A DNA stretch of 34,477 bases, taken from positions 1-34,477 of the forward strand of contig DGUI01000020.1 in the NCBI GenBank assembly GCA_002394605.1, in the 5' to 3' direction. The notes below the pieces were generated by a model. It made no database searches. It worked only from the letters and a program-made list of their open reading frames with translations, and was not told the origin of the DNA. Origin of the DNA: Mageeibacillus sp. UBA4314. GTDB taxonomy: Bacteria > Bacillota > Clostridia > Saccharofermentanales > Saccharofermentanaceae. How positions within the stretch are numbered: position 1 is the first letter of the stretch; the number at the start of each line of letters is the position of its first letter. This document shows positions 23,783 to 32,369 of this stretch, piece by piece. The position numbers and the translations under genes are program-made.

Positions 23783-24982
23783 TTAGCCTACTATACTGCT
23801 TACGGCAAGGTACGAAGAACCCGCTGCAAAGGCTAGGTTATAACCTCCGCTTATGCCGTCAACATCTGTGTTCTCACCGACGATGTAGAGGTTTGGAACT
23901 ATCCTGGAACCATATGTCTTGCGGTCTATCTCTGACAGATCCACGCCTCCCCTCGTACAGTAAGCGGAAGCCATGTCAGGTACCTTTGTGATCTCAAACC
24001 TGTACTCCCTGAGTCTCCTTAGAACATCCTTGCGCACAGATGCACTTACGTCACTGCATTTCGATGTGGTATCCGTACATATCATCTCAGCTAAGCTTCT
24101 CGGTACAAAGTCCGCTGTAACGTTGACGAACAGCGATCTGGAGTGTTCAGCCATCTTTGTAAGCAGGACCTGGTCGGTAACATCACGGGCGAAGTCTGCG
24201 CATATATGGACGTCCCCGTCTATGCGGTGCGGGATCTCTCTTGCAAGCTCCATCGCAGCAGGGCCTGACAATCCCTTATGCGTAAACAGCAGGTCACCTG
24301 ATGTTGAAGCAGTCTTTTTGCCATTTACGAACAGGGACAGGACAACATCTCTTACAGTCACTCCGGACAGCCTGGTAACGATCTCATCATCTGACGGGAT
24401 CATGGCAAGTGCCGGTCTCGGGGCAACTATGGTATGTCCCATGGAAGATGCAAGGGCGAAGCCTGAACCGTCAGATCCTGTCATGGGGTAGCTCTTCCCT
24501 CCCGCTGCCAGTATGAGATTACCGGCGGTCACTTTCCTCCCGTCTTCAGAAGTTACCGTAAAACCGTTCTCATCTGCTGTTACAAAAGCACAGCAAAACC
24601 CGGTAAGGATGTTATCCCTGCCTATGTAACTTACCATCCTGTCCCTGACATCAGAGGCCTTATCAGACACCGGAAAGACCCTGTCATTCTCCTCTGTCTT
24701 GAGCTTGAGTCCAAGTTCTCCGGTAATAAAATCCATGCAGTCCTCAGGGGTAAATCTCCGAAGTGCAGGATACACAAATCTTGATGCTTCATGGTATCCG
24801 GAAGACAGTATCCGGGGCTCTTTGTTATTCGTGATATTGCACCGCCCGTGGCCGGTTATCAGGAGCTTTTTGCCGCACTCTTCATTGCGCTCCAGGATCA
24901 CAAATCCCGCACCTGCCTTCTTGAGGAAACACCCCGCAAAAAGGCCCGCTGCGCCGCCACCGATCACAACCGTCTTAGCCAT
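23783..24982 (-). CDS. NAD(P)/FAD-dependent oxidoreductase, HI0933/YhiN-BaiN family
   Basis: A 399-residue flavoprotein. The N-terminal dinucleotide motif GGGAAGLFAG (residues 8-17) is followed by ERNEECGKKLLITGHGRCNITN, the signature of the HI0933-like (YhiN) family. The C-terminus has the family ending with YIVGENTDVDGISGGYNLAFA, which closes the FAD site. Members are widespread in Firmicutes. Reported activities include reduction of bile acid intermediates (BaiN), but most have no known substrate. The start ATG 24982 has CCGGAG about nine bases upstream. It is the first gene of a unit with the deaminase (45 bases downstream) and the cellulase. Confidence 0.9.
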   Translation of the reverse strand: MAKTVVIGGGAAGLFAGCFLKKAGAGFVILERNEECGKKLLITGHGRCNITNNKEPRILSSGYHEASRFVYPALRRFTPEDCMDFITGELGLKLKTEENDRVFPVSDKASDVRDRMVSYIGRDNILTGFCCAFVTADENGFTVTSEDGRKVTAGNLILAAGGKSYPMTGSDGSGFALASSMGHTIVAPRPALAMIPSDDEIVTRLSGVTVRDVVLSLFVNGKKTASTSGDLLFTHKGLSGPAAMELAREIPHRIDGDVHICADFARDVTDQVLLTKMAEHSRSLFVNVTADFVPRSLAEMICTDTTSKCSDVSASVRKDVLRRLREYRFEITKVPDMASAYCTRGGVDLSEIDRKTYGSRIVPNLYIVGENTDVDGISGGYNLAFAAGSSYLAVSSIVG

Positions 24983-25019
24983 ACAGAAATACTCCGGATC
25001 AACTGTTTTTCACCTCAAG

Positions 25020-25049
25020 ATTATACCCGAACCGGCAGCTATGTGTCAT
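25020..25049 (-). promoter_or_regulatory. promoter of the flavoprotein/deaminase/cellulase unit
   Basis: On the minus strand ATGACA (25049-25044), 18 bases, TATAAT (25025-25020). It is divergent from the promoter of the GT-C-like gene. Confidence 0.5.
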
Positions 25050-25087
25050 CTGTATTACACATTTGTAAAATAGGGGTCACACAACAT

Positions 25088-25096
25088 TGGTATACT
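25088..25096 (+). promoter_or_regulatory. extended -10 promoter of the GT-C-like gene
   Basis: TGGTATACT is a TGn extended -10 element 31 bases before the start codon. There is no -35 at ideal spacing; TTGTAA at 25063-25068 is 22 bases away. Confidence 0.4.
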
Positions 25097-25127
25097 TTTA
25101 TAAATAAAGAAAAACAGGAGGAAGATC

Positions 25128-27863
25128 ATGCTCGCTATCGTCTATCTGATAATTACGGCTGTGTTCGGCTTGACTTTGGTAAATCTTGCTGTGCCCGATG
25201 TAAGACGTCTTTTTGTTGCATGCGCACCTTCCAAAGATATAGTAGCCTTCATTCCAAACACACTGTTCACCGTTCCGGCAGGAGTCCTCGTCGGCGTTAT
25301 CGTTACGGGGTTCATAAACTACTACAGCATACTCGGGCTGTCTTATTTCGTTGACAGCGGTGCTCTCTGCAAGAGGATCGGCATGATAATCACTTTCGCG
25401 GTGCTCCTCTGGCTGACACTTACGAACCTGATCATAATCAACAAGAGGAGGATGAAGAGGATCATCAATCCTTCTCTTGAAGAGATCCCCCCTCATAAGT
25501 ATACGGTCGGCGGAACTGTGTTCTATGGCCTGTTCATAGCACTCATCACTGCTGCCGTCACATTCCTCATGCTCTACACTTACAGGGCTTCGAACGGGGA
25601 ACTTAACGCAGGGTTCTCAACATTCTCGGATCTCGCGCCCCATACGGCGATGGTATCTTCCTTCTCGAAAGGTTTTAATTTCCCGACACAGTACATGCAC
25701 TTCTCAGGTGACGGGATCCAGTATCATTTCCTGTTCTATTTCTTCGCAGGCATGCTCAACTACGGCGGTCTTCCGATCGATGTATCGCTCAACGTTCTCA
25801 GCATCGTTACGATGGTATCAGCGCTCATCCTCCTGAGCCTCCTCGCATTCCTTCTGTCAGGCAGGAGATTTGCGTTTGTGACTGCACCTGTCCTCGTACT
25901 GTTCAGGAGCGCATGGAATGTATTCGATCACATCCTCGTTCTCCTCAAGTCCGAGACACTCAGCGAAGCAATAAAAGATGTTGCGGAATTCGAAGCATGG
26001 TACGAGGTAACGCCCTATGATTCATGGGGCATCTGGGCTATAAACGTATATCCGAACCAGCGTCACCTCATGTTGGGCGTCGGTCTCATCATCATGATGA
26101 TAATCATGTTCATACCGTTCGTAAGAAGGATGTGCATCAGCATGATGCGTGCAGGTTCGTTCGGCGGAAGCATCAAAGCATTTGCTTTCAGCAAGAGCAG
26201 CTGGGTCCCCAGGAAGTACGATCCTCTTCACCCCGTAATGCTCACGCTCCTCGCTTCACTTGTAGTCATCGTGATGCCGTACTTCCACGGTTCGGCACTC
26301 ATCGCGATGCTCCTTGTCCTGTTCGGAATGGCGATCTTCAGCGAATGCAGACTGCTCTATCTCATAGTCGCAGTATGCGCCGTCGCTTCGTCTTACATCC
26401 AGACGATGGCATTCTCCGGCGGATCACAAAATGTTGTTAATTTCGCATTTAAGCCGGGGTTCATCCTCGAAGATGCAACCTTTGGCTCTGTCATCATCTA
26501 CCTGCTCACGATCACGGGACTTACGCTCGTACTTGCGTTGCTGACCGCACTGGTTATGATGATCTTCGACATCAGGAATAAAAAGCCTGTCTACAGGACA
26601 TTGCTGTTCCTGTGCTTCCTGCTGCCGCTCGCTTTTGGGTTCACTTTCCAGGTAACCCTCGAAATGCTCGCCAACCACAAGTTCATCCAGATCACTCTGA
26701 TACTGGTGGACGCTTTCGTTGCGATGTGCCTTGCCAACATGGTAATGCTCCCGTTCAAGATCCGCTCAAAGGAAGACGTTGACGAAGAACCCGTCCTGGC
26801 ACCCGTGATCAGCAGTACCGGTTCCATATCAGAAGTTTCTGCCGTAAGGAATCTCGCAGATGACGATCTTGATCCCGCAGCTCTTGATCTCCCTGAAGAG
26901 ATCGATCTGCCCGATGAGATCGAGGATCCTGACGAGGAAGAGGTTGGCCTTATCGAAGCAGGTGAGGACGGCCAGGATGATGAAGAAGATACCGGGGCTG
27001 TAGAAGCATCTGAAGAAAGATCAGACGATGAGCCCGAAGAGACTTCAGAAGGAACGTCTGACGGAGAAGAGATCCCCGATGAAGCTGTTGCAGGCGTACG
27101 TCCCGGCAGTGAACTCATTGCTCTTGATATGCAGAATGATCTGGCCGTATCTGAAGCAGTTCCTGAGGAAGATGATGAGGAAGACGGCGATGATGAGGGC
27201 GATGATGAGGGCGATGAAGCTGACACAGAGAGCATCCCTGAGGACATCATCGAAGAAGATCCTGAGGAAGAAGATCCTAAGGAAGAAGATATCGCTGCAG
27301 CGGCTGTCGTGGAAGTAACCGTTAAGAAGAAAAAGCACGGCATCCCTCTCGGCGCATTCGTGCTCCTGCAGTCTCTAAGCATCCTGCTTGCCGCTATATT
27401 CCTCGTTGGTCTCACGGCAACAGGCATATCAGAGTGGTGCACTTATTACAACCTCAACAAGAACAAGACGACCGTTAACCTGAACTCTCCGGTCACACAG
27501 TGGATAATTGAGAATACGAACACTTCCGATGTATTCCTGACACCTATGTGGAGCTTTGAGGATTTCTATCTTGCAGGACGTCCTTCCTACTACGGCTGGC
27601 CTTACTATGCATGGTCGGCAGGCCACGACACTGATACAAGAGATACGATCTACGGATGGCTTATCACGGGCTGTCACGAAAACATAGACGAATTCGTCCG
27701 CTACTGCAAAGAGCGCAACATCAAGTATCTTATCGCCAGCCCCGACTACGAAGGCGGAGCATACGCTGACGGTGCCGTCTTTGATTATGATTTCTTTGCA
27801 GACCACCTGACACAGGTCGCATCTTTCAACGAGTACGGAATCAGGATCTATAAGATCTATTGA
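25128..27863 (+). CDS. GT-C-like membrane protein with large acidic loop
   Basis: A 911-residue polytopic protein from ATG 25128 with AGGAGG upstream. It has about a dozen hydrophobic segments. Residues about 165-215 contain DLAPHTAMVSSF and HFSGDGIQYHFLFYFFAG, resembling the catalytic loop region of GT-C type glycosyltransferases. The C-terminal 150 residues form a soluble domain with IIENTNTSDVFLTPMW, YYGWPY and IKYLIASPDYE, as in YfhO/PMT-like C-domains. An insertion at about 547-735, between two membrane segments, is extremely acidic (long runs of Asp/Glu) and ends in KKKKHG. The family assignment is tentative. It may transfer or export lipid-linked sugars. It is monocistronic. Confidence 0.78.
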   Translation: MLAIVYLIITAVFGLTLVNLAVPDVRRLFVACAPSKDIVAFIPNTLFTVPAGVLVGVIVTGFINYYSILGLSYFVDSGALCKRIGMIITFAVLLWLTLTNLIIINKRRMKRIINPSLEEIPPHKYTVGGTVFYGLFIALITAAVTFLMLYTYRASNGELNAGFSTFSDLAPHTAMVSSFSKGFNFPTQYMHFSGDGIQYHFLFYFFAGMLNYGGLPIDVSLNVLSIVTMVSALILLSLLAFLLSGRRFAFVTAPVLVLFRSAWNVFDHILVLLKSETLSEAIKDVAEFEAWYEVTPYDSWGIWAINVYPNQRHLMLGVGLIIMMIIMFIPFVRRMCISMMRAGSFGGSIKAFAFSKSSWVPRKYDPLHPVMLTLLASLVVIVMPYFHGSALIAMLLVLFGMAIFSECRLLYLIVAVCAVASSYIQTMAFSGGSQNVVNFAFKPGFILEDATFGSVIIYLLTITGLTLVLALLTALVMMIFDIRNKKPVYRTLLFLCFLLPLAFGFTFQVTLEMLANHKFIQITLILVDAFVAMCLANMVMLPFKIRSKEDVDEEPVLAPVISSTGSISEVSAVRNLADDDLDPAALDLPEEIDLPDEIEDPDEEEVGLIEAGEDGQDDEEDTGAVEASEERSDDEPEETSEGTSDGEEIPDEAVAGVRPGSELIALDMQNDLAVSEAVPEEDDEEDGDDEGDDEGDEADTESIPEDIIEEDPEEEDPKEEDIAAAAVVEVTVKKKKHGIPLGAFVLLQSLSILLAAIFLVGLTATGISEWCTYYNLNKNKTTVNLNSPVTQWIIENTNTSDVFLTPMWSFEDFYLAGRPSYYGWPYYAWSAGHDTDTRDTIYGWLITGCHENIDEFVRYCKERNIKYLIASPDYEGGAYADGAVFDYDFFADHLTQVASFNEYGIRIYKIY
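27187..27217 (+). repeat. 12-base tandem repeat in the acidic loop
   Basis: Two full copies of GCGATGATGAGG plus a partial third encode the Asp/Glu/Gly repeat of the acidic insertion. It could be prone to slippage in whole codons, changing loop length without a frameshift. Confidence 0.75.
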
Positions 27864-27998
27864 CAGGGTCGTGGCGGAGTAAGCCGGATCACGCCCTAAG
27901 ATCACCTATCTGGATCACAATAAAAACCTTCATCTCAGTAAGTCCGGACAAACACGGAAATCTGAAAGATCCGTACCGTTTCGTATTTACCAAAACCC

Positions 27999-28029
27999 AA
28001 AAAAACGGGATCCGTTGCCGGATCCCGTT
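27999..28029 (-). terminator. rho-independent terminator of the EF-G paralog
   Basis: AACGGGATCCG (28004-28014), loop TTGC, CGGATCCCGTT (28019-28029) form a perfect 11-bp stem. On the minus strand it is followed by a run of seven Ts, giving a strong terminator 19 bases after the stop codon. For the convergent plus-strand gene the T-run is missing. Confidence 0.88.
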
Positions 28030-28047
28030 CTCAACTTGCTCAAATGC

Positions 28048-30120
28048 TTATTCTTCTTCCTTATAAGCTGCGACAACCTTGTCTGCAACATCCGGAGGTG
28101 CGGGTTCATATCTTGCATGTTCAAATGCGAACCAGCCTCTGCCCTGTGTCATTGACTTGAGGTCTGTTGCGTAGTCGAGGATCTCTGCTGTAGGAACTTC
28201 ACAGTTGATGACTGAACCCTGCTCGTCAGCGTCGATGCCCATGATACGTCCTCTGCGCTTGTTGAGGTCGCCCATGATGTCTCCCTGCTTATCGTCGGGT
28301 ACGTGAACTTCCATTGTGCTGATGGGTTCAAGAAGGATAGGATTAGCCTGTGCCATGCCTGCCTTGAATGCGAGGTTGGCAGCGATCTTGAACGCCATTT
28401 CGGAAGAGTCAACATCGTGGTAGGAACCGTCGACCAGTGTGGCCTTGAGGTTAACTACGGGGAAGCCTGCGAGGACACCCTTCTTGACTGACTCCTGGAG
28501 TCCCTTCTCAACTGCGGGGAAGAAGTTCTTCGGAACTGCGCCGCCGAAGACGTTCTCTGCGAATACGAGCTCTTCCTGTGCAGGATTAGGTTCGAATTCG
28601 ATCCATACGTCACCGTACTGACCGTGACCGCCGGACTGCTTCTTGTGCTTGCCCTGGACCTTGACCTTCTTACGGATCGTCTCACGGTAAGGAACCTTCA
28701 TGTCTCCGAGGTCGCACTCAACCTTGTACTTGTCCTTAAGTTTGCTCTGGAGGACCTTGAGCTGCATGTCACCAAGACCGGAGAGGACCATCTGCTTCGT
28801 CTCGGGATTGGTAACGATGGTGAAGCACTTATCTTCATCAGCGAGCTTAGTAAGACCGGAGATGATTTTCTCTTCATCACCTTTCGCCTTGGGCTCGATG
28901 CTCTTAGAGAGAACAGGTGTCGGGAACTTGATCTTGGGAAGTTCGAGAACGCGTGAGCTGTCGCACAGAGTATCGTTTGTCTCGGAGATCGAGAGCTTTG
29001 CCGTAGCGCCGATGTCACCTGCAGTAACTGCATCTGTGGGGATCTGCTTCTTGCCTACGAGGTAGAATAGACCGCCGATCCTCTCGTCCTTGCCTTTCGT
29101 AGCATTGAACAGAGTGGAATTAGCCTTGACGGAACCTGCATTGACCTTGAAGATAGAGATCTTGCCGACGAACGGGTCGGAGATCGTCTTGAAGATGAAG
29201 CATGCCGTGGGATCATTGATGTCACACTTGACTTCCTCTTCCTTGCCATCGGGATATGTGGCGATAACAGCGGGCTTCCTGCCTGCCGGAGGTGTATCCT
29301 TAGCGATACAGTTAAGGAGGAAATCCACACCGACGTTCATGTAAGCGGAACCGCAGTAGATCGGGTGAAGCTTACCTTCACGGAAACCTGCGTGTACGCC
29401 ATGTCTGAACTCATCCTCGGTGAAAGGCTCACCTGCAAAGAACTTCTCCATCAATGCATCATCTGCTTCTGCAACTACTTCGTTGACCTTCTCCTGAAGC
29501 TCGTCGATCCTCTCGTTGTACTGCTCGGGAAGAGGGAACTCCGTGAGCTTGCCGCTCTTCCAGTCAACTGAGAATGCCTTACGGTTCATGACGTCAACGA
29601 TACCTGTCATCTGGCCGCCTTCCATGATGGGGAATGACAGCGGGATAACGGATGCGCCGTAACGCTCCATCATTCTTGCTGCAACGCCTTCGAAATCAGC
29701 ATTGGGCTCGTCCATCCTGTTTACGAAGAACAGGAACGGTACGTTCTTGCCGTTAAGGAGTCTGATAGCTTTCTGTGAACCTACGGATGTACCGCCCTTA
29801 GCGGAAACCATTACGACACCGCTGTCGGCGATTCTGATACCAGCCATCTCTTCACCCAGGAAGTCAAAGTCACCGGGTGTGTCGATGATATTGATCTTAC
29901 TGCCCTTGTATTCGCAAGCTGCGACCTTGGCTGCTACTGACATCTGGCGCTTGATCTCTTCGGGATCAAAGTCCATTACAGTATTGCCGTCCGTTATCTT
30001 ACCCAGGCGGTCTGTGCTTTTGGTGCAATATAACATAGCTTCTGCAAGCGTGGTCTTACCTGAACCAACGTGACCGAACAAAGCAATGTTACGAATCTTG
30101 TCTGCGGAATATTTTTCCAT
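28048..30120 (-). CDS. elongation factor G-like GTPase (EF-G paralog)
   Basis: A 690-residue translational GTPase from ATG 30120, with AAGGAGG eight bases upstream; the longer in-frame reading has no such site. The P-loop is GHVGSGKT (16-23), switch I RQMSV, then DTPGDFDF (80-87), NRMDEP, and EF-G domains II to V including SGGHGQYGDVWIEFEPN. DRLGKITDGNTVMDFDPEE places it in the EF-G-like paralog group rather than the main translocase. The canonical catalytic His of DTPGH is Asp84 and the RGITI of switch I is altered. A specialised role is likely. It is monocistronic with its own terminator. Confidence 0.92.
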   Translation of the reverse strand: MEKYSADKIRNIALFGHVGSGKTTLAEAMLYCTKSTDRLGKITDGNTVMDFDPEEIKRQMSVAAKVAACEYKGSKINIIDTPGDFDFLGEEMAGIRIADSGVVMVSAKGGTSVGSQKAIRLLNGKNVPFLFFVNRMDEPNADFEGVAARMMERYGASVIPLSFPIMEGGQMTGIVDVMNRKAFSVDWKSGKLTEFPLPEQYNERIDELQEKVNEVVAEADDALMEKFFAGEPFTEDEFRHGVHAGFREGKLHPIYCGSAYMNVGVDFLLNCIAKDTPPAGRKPAVIATYPDGKEEEVKCDINDPTACFIFKTISDPFVGKISIFKVNAGSVKANSTLFNATKGKDERIGGLFYLVGKKQIPTDAVTAGDIGATAKLSISETNDTLCDSSRVLELPKIKFPTPVLSKSIEPKAKGDEEKIISGLTKLADEDKCFTIVTNPETKQMVLSGLGDMQLKVLQSKLKDKYKVECDLGDMKVPYRETIRKKVKVQGKHKKQSGGHGQYGDVWIEFEPNPAQEELVFAENVFGGAVPKNFFPAVEKGLQESVKKGVLAGFPVVNLKATLVDGSYHDVDSSEMAFKIAANLAFKAGMAQANPILLEPISTMEVHVPDDKQGDIMGDLNKRRGRIMGIDADEQGSVINCEVPTAEILDYATDLKSMTQGRGWFAFEHARYEPAPPDVADKVVAAYKEEE

Positions 30121-30185
30121 CAGTCTTTCCTCCTTCGAAAATGGTATCAGATTAAACATCTTTCTCGATTATATATGATTTGCTA

Positions 30186-30256
30186 TGCGATTTCCACAAA
30201 AATTATAGTTTTGACCATATTATATTTGTGCATTTTCCTGCGATTGCCACAAAAAT
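30186..30256. repeat. direct repeat pair between the EF-G paralog and argC
   Basis: TGCGATTtCCACAAAAAT (30186-30203) recurs as TGCGATTgCCACAAAAAT (30239-30256), 17 of 18 bases identical, 53 bases apart. The pair lies in the divergent intergenic region. It may bind a regulator at two sites; no known consensus was recognised. Confidence 0.6.
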
Positions 30257-30278
30257 ACCCCTGCTCCGTTTAAAATGA

Positions 30279-30307
30279 TTGACTTTTGTATTTTTATGCA
30301 TTATATT
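30279..30307 (+). promoter_or_regulatory. promoter of the arg operon
   Basis: TTGACT (30279-30284), 17 bases, TATATT (30302-30307). It ends 39 bases ahead of the argC start. The -10 box lies inside the ArgR box. Confidence 0.75.
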
Positions 30308-30312
30308 GCATA
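30295..30312. promoter_or_regulatory. ArgR/AhrC operator (ARG box)
   Basis: The 18 bases TATGCATTATATTGCATA match the ARG box pattern TNTGNATWWWWATNCANA at all fixed positions but one (position 12). The symmetry extends to TTTATGCA and TGCATAAA (30293-30314). It covers the -10 box, so arginine-bound ArgR would block RNA polymerase. Confidence 0.75.
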
Positions 30313-30346
30313 AATCATCATACGGTATTGTGAGGAAAAGTTACTT

Positions 30347-31426
30347 ATGACAACTAATAAGATTAAAGTCAGTATAATCGGTTCAACAGGATATGTGGGA
30401 GCGGAGCTCGTAAGAGGGTTCATCAATCATCCTTATGCAGAAATTATTCATCTTACGTCGCAGACTTTCGCAGGCAAGAAGTTCTCGGATGTATATCCGG
30501 TATATAGAGGCGTTTGTGATATCACCCTGAGTGATGCGGATCCCGTTCAGGTTGCAAAGGACAGCGATCTCGTTATCACGGCACTCCCCCACGGCGTGTC
30601 TTCGAAGACAGTTCCCGTACTGCTCGACAACGGCGCGAGGGTCATCGACCACAGCGGCGATTTCAGGTACAAGGATCTTGCGACATACGAGAAGTCGTAT
30701 AAGCTAACGCACCCCCACCCCGAGCTCCTTGCTAAGGCAGTATACGGACTTCCCGAGTTCTACAGGGATGAACTCAAGGATGCAAAGCTCGTTGCAAATC
30801 CCGGATGCTATCCGACATGTTCCCTCATAGCGCTCGCGCCTTTCCTGACAAAGGGACTCATCAAAGCCGACAGCATCATCATCGACGCCGTATCGGGAGT
30901 ATCAGGAGCAGGCAGAAAGTCTGACCTCGCTTACGCCTTCTGTGAGACCGATGAGGCATTTAAGCCTTATGGAGCAGTAGGTCACAGACACACGACTGAG
31001 ATCGCCGAGCAGTGCAAGTTCCTGTCACTGAAGTCAGGTGATGCAAACGTTGTCAGGAGCGTTACTTTTACGCCTCATCTCGCACCGTTCAAGAGAGGCA
31101 TGCTCGCGACGGTATATGCCAAGCCGACGGAGCTTTTCGCGGGGGTTGACTCGGATAAGATAAACGAAGTGTATCAGGAGTTTTACAATAACGAGACTTT
31201 TGTAAGAGTTCTCGGAAATTCAACTCTTCCTGATGTAAAATCGGTCTATGGTTCTAATTATATTGATGTTAACGGCTTATATGACGCGGAAACAGACACA
31301 ATAAAGCTCTTCTCCGTGCAGGATAATCTCGGTAAGGGTGCAGCTCTGCAGGCGATCCAGGCCGCTAATTGCATGTTCGGATTTGACGAAGATACAGGAC
31401 TCAAGAATATGGTAAGGGGTGTATAA
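30347..31426 (+). CDS. argC: N-acetyl-gamma-glutamyl-phosphate reductase
   Basis: A 359-residue NADPH-dependent enzyme that reduces N-acetylglutamyl phosphate to the semialdehyde, the third step of arginine synthesis. The N-terminal nucleotide motif is IGSTGYVGAELVRG. The catalytic Cys is in NPGCYPTC, and HRHTTEIAEQ supplies the conserved His region. The start ATG 30347 is preceded by GAGGAAAAG. It is the first gene of argC-argB-argD-argF, with its start 34 bases beyond the ArgR box. Confidence 0.96.
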   Translation: MTTNKIKVSIIGSTGYVGAELVRGFINHPYAEIIHLTSQTFAGKKFSDVYPVYRGVCDITLSDADPVQVAKDSDLVITALPHGVSSKTVPVLLDNGARVIDHSGDFRYKDLATYEKSYKLTHPHPELLAKAVYGLPEFYRDELKDAKLVANPGCYPTCSLIALAPFLTKGLIKADSIIIDAVSGVSGAGRKSDLAYAFCETDEAFKPYGAVGHRHTTEIAEQCKFLSLKSGDANVVRSVTFTPHLAPFKRGMLATVYAKPTELFAGVDSDKINEVYQEFYNNETFVRVLGNSTLPDVKSVYGSNYIDVNGLYDAETDTIKLFSVQDNLGKGAALQAIQAANCMFGFDEDTGLKNMVRGV

Positions 31427-31427
31427 A

Positions 31428-32369
31428 ATGGCTGATCAGAAAGCTCCCTCTATTGACAGTGACATGAAGACAAAAGTGGATAAGGCCCAGATACTTATCG
31501 AGGCCCTTCCCTACATCAAGAAATTAAGAGGACAGACTATCGTCATCAAGTACGGCGGAAACGCGATGATCAACGAAGATCTCAAGCAGTCCGTCATGGA
31601 TGACATCATCCTCCTCAAATACATCGGCATCAATCCCATCCTCGTCCACGGCGGCGGACCGGACATCAACAATATGCTCTCCAGGGTCAATGTGGAATCA
31701 CATTTCGTCAACGGCCTGAGATACACCGACACTGATACGATGCAGATCGCTCAGATGGTGCTTATCGGCAAGACGAACAAAGAGATCGTATCCAATCTCT
31801 GTGCCAAGGGCGCGAAAGCGATCGGTATCTCCGGCATCGACGGACAGCTCATCGAAGCCGAGAAGATGACAGTGGATCCCGAAGGCAATCCGGTCGACAT
31901 CGGATATGTTGGAACGATCAAGGGTATCGATACATCAGTGCTGTCGATGCTCGCAAACGACGAATACATCCCCGTCATCGCCCCCATAGGAATGGGCGAA
32001 CACGGTGAGAGCTATAACATCAATGCCGATACGGTCGCTTCCGAAGTTGCAGTGGCACTTAAGGCATCCAAGCTCATGATCCTTACCGATGTAGGCGGCG
32101 TGCTGGAGAAGTCGGAGGACGGCGAGAATCACATCATCCCCGTCCTCGATGAGGCGTCCATCGCAGACTGCATCAACCGCGGGATCATAACGGGCGGGAT
32201 GATCCCTAAGATCAACGGTTGTCTTGATACTGTAAGGCGCGGCGTCGGACGTGCGCACATCATAGACGGAAGGATCCCGCACAGCATCATTCTCGAGATA
32301 TTTACCGAGAACGGGATCGGAACAATGATCATCAAAGAAAAGAGGAACGATTATGAGTATAGAAAATGA
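31428..32369 (+). CDS. argB: acetylglutamate kinase
   Basis: A 313-residue amino acid kinase that phosphorylates N-acetylglutamate, the second step of arginine synthesis and the usual point of arginine feedback. The start is ATG 31428 with AAGGGG upstream; an in-frame GTG at 31419 would overlap argC. Motifs are IKYGGNAM, LVHGGGPDINNML, and a conserved C-terminal GGMIPKI. The N-terminal extension before EALPYI is about 25 residues, like arginine-sensitive hexameric enzymes, so feedback inhibition is plausible. It ends overlapping argD by 17 bases. Confidence 0.95.
   Translation: MADQKAPSIDSDMKTKVDKAQILIEALPYIKKLRGQTIVIKYGGNAMINEDLKQSVMDDIILLKYIGINPILVHGGGPDINNMLSRVNVESHFVNGLRYTDTDTMQIAQMVLIGKTNKEIVSNLCAKGAKAIGISGIDGQLIEAEKMTVDPEGNPVDIGYVGTIKGIDTSVLSMLANDEYIPVIAPIGMGEHGESYNINADTVASEVAVALKASKLMILTDVGGVLEKSEDGENHIIPVLDEASIADCINRGIITGGMIPKINGCLDTVRRGVGRAHIIDGRIPHSIILEIFTENGIGTMIIKEKRNDYEYRK

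Noticed and set aside
26591..27442. Minus-strand Ser-rich ORF of 283 residues
   Set aside because: It is the antisense shadow of the acidic loop (GAT/GAA/GAG codons read as Ser-type codons), with no ribosome site or family features.
27867..27897. Hairpin GGGTCGTG...CACGCCC after the GT-C-like gene as a terminator
   Set aside because: The stem has a bulge and is not followed by a T-run, so I cannot support termination there.
30168..30199. Promoter of the EF-G paralog (TTGTGG and TATAAT on the minus strand)
   Set aside because: The spacing is about 20 bases and several other TATAAT-like boxes exist in this AT-rich region, so no single promoter could be chosen.
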